Positions 33,796 through 44,000 of a stretch of 64,000 bases of DNA are shown one piece after another. The notes beneath the pieces are model-generated. The model was not told the origin of the DNA. It did no database searches and was given only the letters and a program-made list of their open reading frames with translations. The DNA lies in assembly GCA_028564925.1 (NCBI GenBank), contig CM053030.1, forward strand, positions 373,824,945-373,888,944, read 5' to 3'. Origin of the DNA: Lithobates sylvaticus. Taxonomy: Eukaryota; Chordata; Amphibia; Anura; Ranidae. Both the position numbers and the translations under genes were made by a program. The first letter of the stretch is position 1; each line of letters opens with the position of its first letter.

Positions 33796-34819
33796 GCCTA
33801 GGCTATAAGAAGATTGCCAAGACCCTGAAACTGAGCTGCAGCACGGTGACCAAGCCCATACAGTGGTTTAACAGGACAGGTTCCACTCAAAACAGGCCTC
33901 GCCATGGTCGACCAAAGAAGTTGAGTGCATGTGCTCAGCATCACATCCAGAGGCTGTCTTTGGGAAATAGACGTATGAGTGCTGCGAGGTTCAAGGGGTG
34001 GGGGAGTCTGTCAGTGCTCAGACCATACGCCGCACACTGCATCAAATTGGTCTGCATGGCTGTCGTCTCAGAAGGAAGCCTCTTTTAAAGATGATGAACA
34101 AGAAAGCCCACAAACAGTTTTCTGAAGACAAGCAGACTAAGGACATGGATTACTGAAACCATGTCCTGTGGTCTGAGACCAAGATAAACGTATTTGGTTC
34201 AGATGGTGTCAAGCGTGTGTAGCGGCAACCAGGTGAGGAGTACAAAGACAAGTGTGTCTTGCCTACAGTCAAGCGTGGTGGTGGGAGTGTCATGGTCTGG
34301 GGATGCACAAGTTCTGCTGGTACTGGGGAGCTACAGTTCATTGAGGGAACCATGAATGCCAACATGTACTGTGACACAGAACTGTACTGAAGCAGAGCAT
34401 GATCCCCTCCCTTCGGAGTCTGGGCCGCAGGGCAGTATTCCAACATGATAACGACCCCAAACACACCTCCAAGACGACCACAGTCTTGCTAAATAAGCTG
34501 AGGGTAAAGGTAAAGGACTGGCCAAGCATGTCTTCAGACCTAAACCCTATTGAGCATCTGTGGGGCATCCTTAAACAGAAGGTGGAGGAGCGCAAGGTTT
34601 CTAACATCCACCAGCTCTGATATCGTCATGGAGGAGTGGAAGAGGGCTCCAGTAAAGGGTTAAGGAGGTGCTGGAAAATAATGGTTGCTACACAAAATAT
34701 TGACACTTTGGGCCCAATTTGGACATTTTCACTTAGGGGTGTACTCACTTATGTTGCCAGCGGTTTAGACATTAATGGCTGTGTGTTGGGTTATTTTGAG
34801 GGGACAGCAAATTTACACT

Positions 34820-35287
34820 GGAAAGTGAAGGGTTTAATGGTGGGTGTGGCGCTGCTCTAGGATCCTGCAGAGGTAATAGAAAAGAAGTGCAAACATATAT
34901 CAATTAAATAACCGCTTGCCGACCAGCGCATGCTGATTTACGTCATTAGAATGGCACTGGTGGGCAAAAGGGCTTACCGGTACGTCCCCTTTAAGAAGAT
35001 GTACATATATACATATATATACATATTTGCACTTTATTGATTATTGTTTACACAATTGATTTCTTTATACACATTTGCACTTTAATTGATATACATTTTT
35101 TTTTGGCAACAATTGGTGCATGCACAGTCTATTACCTTTGCAGGATCCTAGAGCAGTGCCACACCCACCATTAACCCCCTCACTTTCCAATACGCAGACT
35201 ATACCTAGGTAGGTGTCACGGTGGAGACAGCATCTCTTAATAAGTTGACCATCAGCGCAGAACATTAACACTATTACTTCGCAAACC
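34820..35287. mobile_element. Insertion in Tc1 element D
   Basis: It lies between atttacact and the resumption ctattatacaagctg of the Tc1 end, with tacact present at both junctions. The first about 65 bp (ggtttaatggtgggtg, ctaggatcctgcagaggt) are inverted at 35131-35190, followed by about 95 bp of unrelated sequence. It contains a fragment of the aaccgcttgccgaccagc repeat. Confidence 0.6.
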
Positions 35288-36075
35288 TACACTATTATAC
35301 AAGCTGTACACTGACTACTTTACATTGTAGAAAAGTGTAATTTCTTCAGTGTTGTCACATGAAAAGATATAATAAAATATTTACAAAAATAGGGGTGTAC
35401 TCACTTTTGTGAGATACAGTGTATGTAATTTTATATATATATTAGGGCTGGGGTAAAAATCGTTTTGAATCTTGAATCGAGTTGAGAGGTCAAAATCGAT
35501 TCAAATTTTCAGAAAAATCGGTCCTGAGGAGCTGCGGGCAGGAGTTTTTAGGTGAGGCCGTGGCTTTGGGCCAAGTCCGCGAGGCCAGACGCCGCAGACT
35601 AGGCCTTGCCTAAAAACTCCTGCCTGCAGCTCCTCGGGACCGGCGCGGTGTCCATCCAAAAAAAAAAAAAAAAACTTGATTCGCATCGTTTTTTTTTTTA
35701 AATCGCAGGATTCTTTTTTTGGAGAAAATCGCCCAACTCTAATATATATATATATATATTATTTTTTCTCTCTTTTACTCTCCCCTTCTTCTTTATTCCA
35801 TTTATATATTTATGTACAATATCTTTTTTTGTGTGTTCTATATTAAATTTGTTGGTATACATTTTTGCTGTTAAGTTTATGTTGTTCATTTCAGTTGGCC
35901 ATCATCAAGCAGAAATCCTGAAAAAGCTACTTAGTGGGAAACGCGTCTATTCTTAACGCTTGATTGTAAAATGGTGCATTATTGTCATATATTTGATTCA
36001 ATGGGTATGCTTTTTTTATATGTTTTTAAAGATGGCTCTAAGTTTGAAAGATTCTAAATAAAGATATATAAATAA

Positions 36076-36116
<41 letters not shown>

Positions 36117-36490
36117 CACAGAGTGGATTATCTGCACTTTTTGATATCTTAGAAGGCACAAGGAGAAAGAAGCACAAGTCACTTTATTCATGTTTTGCTG
36201 TTTTTAGGCATACATATTTGCACTTTATTGATTATTTTTTACACAATTGATTTCTTTATACACATTTGCACTTTAATTGATATACATTTTTTTTTGGCAA
36301 CAATTGGTGCATGCACAGTCTATTACCTCTGCAGGATCCTAGAGCAGTGCTTCTTAGTGGGAAACGCGTCTATTCTAAACGCTTGAATGTAAAATGGTGC
36401 ATTATTGTCATATATTTGATTCAATGGGTATGCTTTTTTTATATGTTTTTAAAGATGGCGCTAAGTTTGAAAGATTCTAAATAAAGATTT
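35018..36490. repeat. Directly repeated segments
   Basis: The 140-bp segment 35018-35157 (tacatatttgcactttat to gatcctagagcagtgc) recurs at 36207-36350. A second segment, 35926-36060 (cttagtgggaaacgcgtc to gattctaaataaag), recurs at 36354-36490. At the second site the two segments are directly fused. Together they indicate a local duplication of parts of one repeat family. Confidence 0.75.
35443..35741. mobile_element. Non-autonomous element, TAGGGCTGGG ends
   Basis: It starts tagggctggggtaaaaatcg and ends atcgcccaactcta, in AT-repeat flanks. A GC-rich hairpin lies inside: gaggagctgcgggcaggag at 35526 pairs with ctcctgcctgcagctcctc near 35620. hAT-like by its termini, but not certain. Confidence 0.5.
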
Positions 36491-36699
36491 TTATAGGAGT
36501 ACCGTTTTTTTTGTCTCATTTCCCATTTTGGCACATTTAAAGGGTGAGCTTGGAGGTGCTGCCTCTTTTTTGCGGCTTCCCTCCCTCACTTTTACTTTTC
36601 ACACAGTTTCAATTATATGGGATGGTGCCATGATGTGGCTTTAACTCACTTATAGCCATGGTCGCTCATCATAATTTATGTAACTCAAATAACCATTCC

Positions 36700-36965
36700 T
36701 TCCAACCAAGGTATGCAGAATACTATCTCTGAATGCAAAACACATGGAACCTTGAAGCAGATGGGCTACAGCAGCAGAACACTACACCGGGTACCACTCC
36801 TGTTAGCAAATAACAGGAAACTGAGGCTACAATTCACACAGGCAAAATTGGACAAAAGACAAATGGAAAAACATTGCCTGGTCTGATGAGTCTTAGTTTA
36901 AGCTGCAGCATTCAGATGGTAGGATCAGAGTTTGGCATAAACAAAATTAAATTATGGATCGTGAG
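36700..36965 (+). mobile_element. Tc1-like transposase fragment
   Basis: The phrases ttgaagcagatgggctacag, aacaggaaactgaggctac and tggtctgatgagtct come from a Tc1 family transposase (the last includes the first catalytic Asp codon). It covers only the middle of the gene and has no ends. Confidence 0.75.
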
Positions 36966-37290
36966 TGACCAGTTATTTACATATCTCATACACTAGCCTG
37001 AGACAGGCACATCCTGTGTAAAAAGTTCACAATTCACATCCCCCTCCCCTCCAGCTCTTCAGGATTGGCTGCCTTTACTGTGTTTTGACTGGATGTTTCT
37101 CATCGTGGGGTGTGATCATTCTGTATGGTGCAGTGAACAGCCAACAGAACATACATGACAAGTGATTTAGGGGACATTTATGTAGTCAGAGCTGGGCAGA
37201 GTAGAACATCCAGTGATCTGATGAGAGTGTGTGTGTGTGTGTGGTCACCTGATCACAGTTGCAACATTCCTTTAAGGCTGAATGAGCTTA

Positions 37291-38072
37291 GGGCCAGTTC
37301 ACACCAGTGTGCTGTACGAGATCGCATGCGATTCCCACTGCACTGCAGTGCAAATCACATGCGATGTCTGTGAAGTGCGATTTCAGCCATACAGATAGTA
37401 TGGCTGATATCGCACCGCATTCGGACCAAACTTGCGCAGGACCCTTTTTTGGTCCGCACCAGAATCGCATGGGTGTGATCTGATGCGATCTGATTCATGT
37501 CCTAACTGTCAGTTCGCAATGCAATATGCAAGCTGAAATGGGGGTGTCGTTAACATTGTATGACACTCCGCAGCAGTTCGCATATGGCGGTGTGAACTGC
37601 TGTGCGAGTCGGATGGGATCCCCAGTGGATTCGCAGGGTTCTCGCATCGCACCAGTGTGAACCGAGCCTCAAAGCATACAGCCTACAAATGTCACCTGAC
37701 TGCTCCCATTAAGGCTCGGACACTGGTGCGATTCGGGAACCCTGCGAATCCACTTCAGGTTCCCACATCGCATCAGACTCGCACGGCAGTTCATGCTGCC
37801 ATATGCGAACTGCTGGGGAGTATCATACAATGTTAATGACACCCCCATTTCAGCTCGCATATCGCACTGCAAAATGACAGTTTGAACTTGAATCGGATTG
37901 CATAGGTGTGAACACCCATGCGATCCGATTCTGGTGCGGACCAAAAAAAGGGTCCTGTGTGAGTTTGGTCCGAATGTGATGTGATTTCAGCCATACAATT
38001 TGTATGGCTGAAATTGCATCACACAGACATCGCATGTGATCTGAACAGCAATGCGGTGCAAATCACAGGAAT
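37291..38072. mobile_element. Two Harbinger-like MITEs in inverted orientation
   Basis: The first copy, 37291-37668, starts gggccagttcacaccagtg after TTA and ends gtgtgaaccgagcc. The second, 37712 to about 38072, starts aggctcggacactggtg after TTA and is the reverse complement of the first, truncated at its far end. The interiors share ggtccgcaccagaatcgcat and its complement. The spacer is 43 bp. Confidence 0.8.
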
Positions 38073-38274
38073 GCGGAGTGTACAGTGGTGGGTAGTATGT
38101 GCAGGATAGTTTTTTATATTTTACAATTTAATTTGTTTTTTTTCCCAAAAGGTTTTTTGGGACCAGTGGATTTTTTTTATTTTTATAAATTTTTACAATT
38201 AAATTTTTTTAATTATTTTTTTTTACAATTTTTTTTTTGTACTATTTTAACAATGATGGGGGGGGGTGGGGTAG

Positions 38275-38535
38275 TGGTTGGTGTCAGTAGGGCAGTGGTC
38301 GGTGTCAGTGGGGCAGTGAATGGTGTCAGTGAACGGTGTCAGGGGCAGTGGACGGTGTCAGTGGGGCAGTGGTCGGTGTCAGTGGGGCAGTGAATGGTGT
38401 CAGTGAACGGTGTCAGGGGCAGTGGACGGTGTCAGTGGGGGCAGTGGACGGTGTCAGTGGGGCAGTGGACGGTGTCAGTGGGGCAGTGGACGGTGTCAGT
38501 GGGGCAGTGGACGGTGTCAGTGGGGCAGTGGACAG
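38275..38535. repeat. 21-bp minisatellite
   Basis: About 12 copies of gtcagtggggcagtggacggt. A four-unit block of 84 bp (containing gaatggtgtcagtgaacgg) occurs twice, at about 38308 and 38392, and four near-perfect single units follow. It ends in a poly-T run. Confidence 0.9.
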
Positions 38536-38559
38536 TTGTTTTTTTTTTTTTTGAATATT

Positions 38560-39210
38560 TTTTGTTTTTATCAGCCCTGTTGGGGGCTTTGGTGACATGT
38601 CAGGGGTCCCCTGACATCTCCCATTTGAGACAGAGAAAGGGACAGAGTACACAGATTCCCCAGTCCCTTTCTCTGCATTGAAATTGAATGGAGAGGAGAC
38701 AGCGGCTCCTCTCCATTCATAAACTGAAGCAGAGTAACACACAGGTTACTCTGCTTAGTTATCACAGGACACAGAGCGATCGGTAACGAACGATCTGCGT
38801 CCCATTCAGAAAAGAAAGGGGCTGTTAATTGACATACTGGCCCCTTTCTCCGCTCTCCATCCTGACAGATCCCCGCCCCCCCTCGCAGCCCGTGGCTGCG
38901 GGGGACGAGGGGGGCAGAGCAGGAAGACACAGCAGGGGGGGGGGGTGTTGTGGACACACGGAGAGGGACAAGGGGAGCGGAGGAGGGCATTGAGGACAGT
39001 CAGGGATGATCGGTGCGATGGGCCAGCTGTGAGCACCGATCCCACCTGCATGGCTTTTCAGGTGAAAGCCGCTGGAGGGAGAGAAACAGATAATGAAAAG
39101 CCACGCGGGGGGGGGGGGGGGGGGGGGAATCGGTGCTCACAGCTGTCCCAAAAGGGGGTCCAACCCGGTGCTAGCAAGGTGTACCTAATAAAGTGGCCAG
39201 TGAGTATGTA
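38560..39210. repeat. GC-rich ranid-type repeat with poly-G tracts
   Basis: It contains aggggtcccctgacatctcc, long homopolymer G tracts (38935-38944 and 39108-39127) and ends gtgtacctaataaagtggcc, a phrase known to me from the end of a Tc1-like family. The short open frames in it are compositional. Confidence 0.5.
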
Positions 39211-39304
39211 TGTATGTATATATATCACTCAGAAAATTGTTGCAATTACAAATGTTTAGGTATTCTGTTTATATCTTGTTTGTATTGGTATGACATGAAA
39301 AAAA

Positions 39305-39570
39305 AAAATGGAGAAACAAAAAGCCAAATCTGACACATTCCACACAAAACTCGAAAAACGGACTGGCCAAAATTATTGGTACCTTCTCAACATTGTAAGA
39401 AATAATTGCATCCTAAGTTTGTGATGCTCCTGTAATTTGTAATTAAACTCACCTGTATCAATTAATAGGTGCTGACAATATAGAAATAACACCGGAAGTT
39501 AAAATAGTGAAAAATTTACTCAACCTTTCTGTTATGTGTCTCCGAGTGCCACACGGAGCATGGATCATTT
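39305..39570 (+). mobile_element. Tc1-like 5' fragment
   Basis: ccaaaattattggtacctt, caattaataggtgctgac and ctcaacctttctgttatgtg are those of another Tc1 family's 5' region. It stops before the transposase gene. Confidence 0.65.
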
Positions 39571-39602
39571 TTCATGTCAAAGTGTGTCTGATTATATCTA
39601 CA

Positions 39603-40648
39603 CACTATATTGTCAAAAATATTGGGACATCTGCCTTTACTCGCACATGAACGTTAATGGCATCCCAGTCTTGGTCCGTAGAGTTCAATATTGAGTTGGC
39701 CCACAATTTGCAGCTATAACAGCTTCAACTCTTCTGGGAAGGTTTAGGAGTGTGTTTATGGGAATATTTGACCATTCTTTCAAAAGCGCATTTGTGAGGT
39801 CAGGCACTGATAATGGATGAGAAGGTCTGGGTTGCAGTCTCCACTCTAATTCTTCCCAAAGGTGTTCTATCGGCTTGAGGTCAGGACTCAGGACGACTCT
39901 ATGCAGGCCAGTCAAGTTCCTCCACCCTAAACACACTCATCCATGTCTTTATGGATCTTGGTTTGTGCACTGGTCCAAATAATTTGGTGGAGGGGGGGTT
40001 ATATGGTGTGGGGTTGTTTTTCAGGGGTTGGGCTTGGTCCTTTAGTTCCAGTGAAGGGAACTCTTAGGCTGGATTCACACCTATGCATTTTTGGTGCTTT
40101 TTGCAGATTTGCACTACAGTCCATTTAAAATGGTTTGCAAAATGCAAAAAGCACTAAAAATGCATAGGTGTGAATCCAGCCTTAAGGTGTCAGCATACCA
40201 AGACATTTTGTACAATTTCATGCTCCCAACTTTGTGGAACAATTTGGGGATGGCCCCTTCCTGTTCCTACATGACTGCACACCAGTGCACAAAGCAAGGA
40301 CATTATAGACATGGAGGAGCGAGTTTGGGGTGGAGGAACTTGACTGGCCTGCACAGAGTGTGGACTCAACCCGATAGAACACATTTGGGATGAATTAGAG
40401 CGGAGACTGCGAGCCAGGCATTCTCGCCCACATCACTGCCTGACCTCACAAACGCGCTTCTGGAAGAATGGTGAAACATTCCCATTGACACACTCCTAAA
40501 CCTTGTGTGGACAGCCTTCCCAGAAGAGTTGAAGCTGTTATAGCTGCAAAGGGTGGGCCAACTCAACATTGAACCCTACAGACTAAGACTGGGATGCCAT
40601 TAAAGTTCATGTGCGTGTAAAAACAGGTGCCCCAATACTTTTAGTATA

Positions 40649-40650
<2 letters not shown>
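39603..40650. mobile_element. Fold-back Tc1-like element
   Basis: Two arms of about 380-430 bp are inverted copies: the left arm has cagcttcaactcttctggga near 39720, and the right arm has its complement near 40520. The outer ends are tattgtcaaaaatattggga and caatacttttagtata. The centre holds a 115-bp MITE. No transposase is encoded, so it was moved in trans. Confidence 0.85.
40067..40181. mobile_element. Harbinger-like MITE inside the fold-back Tc1
   Basis: A 115-bp near-palindrome from ggctggattcacacctatgc to its complement, with TTA on both sides (40064-40066 and 40182-40184). It interrupts the phrase gggaactctta|aggtgtcagc of the host element. Confidence 0.9.
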
Positions 40651-40741
<91 letters not shown>

Positions 40742-40785
40742 CATACACATACATACACACACACACACATACACACATATACACA
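40651..40785. repeat. (AT)n and (CA)n compound microsatellite
   Basis: About 85 bp of AT followed by acatacacac variants. Confidence 0.95.
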
Positions 40786-40955
40786 CACAAAAGTGAATAC
40801 ACCCCTCACATTATTTGTAAATATTTTTTTTTATATCTTTTCATGTGACACTGAATAAATTACACTTCGCTACAATCTAAAGTAATGAGTGTACAGCTTG
40901 TATAACAGTGTAAGTTTGCTGTCCCCTCAAAATAACTCAACACACTACACACCAT
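40786..40955. mobile_element. End fragment of the Tc1 family of elements C and D
   Basis: It holds aaaagtgaatacacccctca, gagtgtacagcttgtataac and ctgtcccctcaaaataactc, the inverted-repeat end of that family without a gene. Confidence 0.8.
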
Positions 40956-41027
40956 CTAAACTACAATGGATATAAATATCTACACACCCCTGTTAAAATG
41001 TCAGGTTTCGGTTATGTAAAAAAATGA

Positions 41028-44000
41028 TGCAAACGGTAGCATATATATTTATGAAACTGCAAAACTCGCAAACGGTACTAACTCTAGCTAATGTCTACCT
41101 TCCTAACCAGAACCAACAAGGATTCCTGTCTTCCGTACAGTACTTAAAGATTCAGGACACACGACATCGGTGACAACAGTGACCTTTTTGACACCATCAC
41201 CTAGCGTAGAAACACTCGCTCCCTGTGTCAATACCTATACCTTCCCTATACCTTCCCTCCCCCCTCTTACCATCCCTCCCCCCCTCCCCTGGGTATTTTT
41301 TACTACCTCTTTCCCCCTCTCCCCTTTCTACCTTCAGCTACCACCTGATACCCCATACCTCATCCCCCACACTATCCTCTAACACAGCTCAGCAGGAACC
41401 GACAACATCAGTTCTAACACAAACACTTCTTGACTTCGACCCCACCTATGAGATTGGCCTGAAACTATGGTCGGACCATGCCCCAGTACATATGACACTA
41501 GGGAAACTGCCGTACACCAACCGCCGTTCCTCATGGAGACTCAACGACAACTTACTCCACGACACGGTATGCTTTGCCGACGTGTCTAAAACAATTACCG
41601 ACTTCTTACAAACGCACATACAGGACGAGACCTCTAACCTGAATAAATGGGAAACCCTTAAGTGTGTTTTACGGGGGGTCCTCATAAAGCACGGATCCAG
41701 ACTGAAAAAAGCACGCACCACTGATATCAAACGCCTTTTCTCCCAGATAGCCTCTCTTGAAGCTCAACACAAACACACGTTGGACACAAAGACCCTGACC
41801 GAACTATCCAACGCCCGTAGAGACCTACTACAGATCTTCTCAGACAGAGCACTAATCGCCTTCACCAAAGGCCGCCACATCCATTATGCCCAGGCGAACA
41901 AATGCGGGAAACACCTTGCACGGGTATTACACCCAAGACAAAAGAGGCAGAACATAACCCATATTATATCCCCATCACAACAGAAAAAATCAAAAAACTC
42001 TGAAATCATTTCGGAATTCAGACAATACTATTCCACCCTCTACAACCTCCCATCTCCCTCTGACTCCTCCCCCACTACCACCTTAGACCTACAGCAATAC
42101 ATCCAAGAGACAGCCCTCCCAATGATACCACAACCAGATGTTGAAGCTTTAGAATTACCTATAACCACAACTGAATTCGTTGCAGCAATCAAAGGCCTCA
42201 AGAATGGTAAGAGCCCAGGCCCTGATGGGTATACCCCCCTATTTTACAAGAAATTCGCCCAACAACTAGCCCCAATCTTGACGAAAGCCTTCGACGAAGT
42301 AGATGACACTCATCCCCTCTCCCTTCAACTTCTACAAGCTCAAATAGTAGTGATCCCCAAACCAGGAAAGGACCCCTCTCTATGCAGCAACTACCGTCCC
42401 ATCTCCCTATTGAACATTGATTTAAAACTATACTCCAAAATTTTAGCCACTCGCCTAGCCCCCTTACTGCCCGAACTGATCCATAGTGATCAAGTTGGTT
42501 TCATACCTGGACGCGAAGCCAGGGACAACACAACTAAAACACTTCATCTCATAACACATGCAAAATCACAACATATCCCAACCTGCTTACTGGCGTGTGA
42601 CGCCGAAAAAGCGTTTGATAGAGTCAGCTGGCCATTCCTACACGCGTCATTACAACAGATAGGCATAGGACCGCGCATGATCTCCAAAATTATGTCCTTG
42701 TACTCACGCCCATCAGCAAAAGTATTAGCTAATGGAGAAACATCGGAAGCATTTAGCATCACTAATGGCACACGACAGGGTTGCCCCCTATCGCCACTAC
42801 TATTCGCCATTACAGTAGAACACCTGGCGCAAGCCATTCGTAAAAACGAAAACATACACGGGATCCCTACCCCATCCGCCGCACGCAAATTATCACTATA
42901 CGCTGATGACCTACTACTGTACGTCACCCAACCCCGACTCACTATACCAAACATCCTAGCCGAACTAGATAGATTCGGAACACACAGCAACTTTAAACTG
43001 AACATTACTAAAACAGAGGCCCTGAACATATCTCTAACACCCCCAGAGCTAGAGACCCTCAAACTACAATTCCCCTTCCGCTGGCAGACAAAATCAGTTA
43101 AATACCTGGGCACAGAGATCCCTGCCGACACACAAGACATATACCCCCTGAACTACAGCCCGCTCCTGACTACGATCAGACGCTCATTGGAATCCTGGCA
43201 TAACCTCAAACTAACATGGTGGGGGAGAATGAACGTAATAAAAATGGATATCTTACCTAAGGCATTATATCTATTCCAGACATTACCAATCCTTCTCCCA
43301 AAAGCATTCTTTCTCTCCCTCCGCACTTTAATGACCAAATTCATATGGCAACACCACCCACCCAGACTTAAACACAAAGTGCTATGCGCCCCTAAGGACA
43401 GGGGAGGCATAGGACTGCCGGACTTTCAAACATACCACAACGCCGCACTTTTCTCCAGACTCCTTGAATGGTTCCCAAGACCCTTGCTCAAACCCTCGAT
43501 CTCTGTCGAACAAGACATGGCGCAAACGGACCTAAGAGCCTTACTATGGGGCTACAATGCCAAATTTCGCTCGCTCCCAGGGCTATCCCCATTGACAACC
43601 GCAGCACTAACCCTATGGTACGACAAAGCCTGCAAACTGGCACTTACCACGGATCCAGGCCCTCTTGCCCCCTTGTTTGACAACGCAGACCTCTCCACCT
43701 CCCTACTCAGGGAAAACCTAGGGACATACCACCGAAAACAATGGCCAACAGCCAATCAATTTGTTCACCCCTCCACAGGTCACTTCCGACCCTCGTCGGA
43801 CTCACCGACTGACATTGCAGCGGACTGGTTGTCAACTCTTTCCCTGAACCACCTCAGCAGATCTCTACACCTCTCAGGCCAAGTCCACAGACAACTTACC
43901 GATTTTGAAACTATGTGTAATCTCTCTCAGACCCCCAGACACACCGTATCTCTCATATATAAAAACATACAGACCCACCAATGTGAAACCCTTCCCGCAT

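Larger units (their letters stand above)
33291..35421 (+). mobile_element. Tc1/mariner element D with two nested insertions
   Basis: It is the same family as element C. The left end is truncated within the inverted repeat (acaacactgaagaaat). The right end reads gtgtactcacttttgtgaga. The transposase starts at 33590 (MAPHGKKTEDLKKRIVALH) and holds the same 136-bp hAT MITE. Catalytic pieces FQHDNDPKHTS and SDLNPIEHLWG lie in 34399-34620. The gene is broken by several frameshifts and stops. A second element is inserted in the right inverted repeat at 34820-35287. Confidence 0.9.

Noticed and set aside
37155-37373. Short frame with CVCVW run at 37155
   Set aside because: Built on a (TG)n tract and the end of a MITE; compositional.
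38413-39051. Proline/serine-rich minus-strand frames
   Set aside because: They translate the 21-bp minisatellite and a GC-rich repeat.
41225-41400. True start of the LINE protein at the GTG near 41225
   Set aside because: The first about 60 codons are pyrimidine-rich low-complexity sequence unlike an endonuclease domain; the frame is merely open there.
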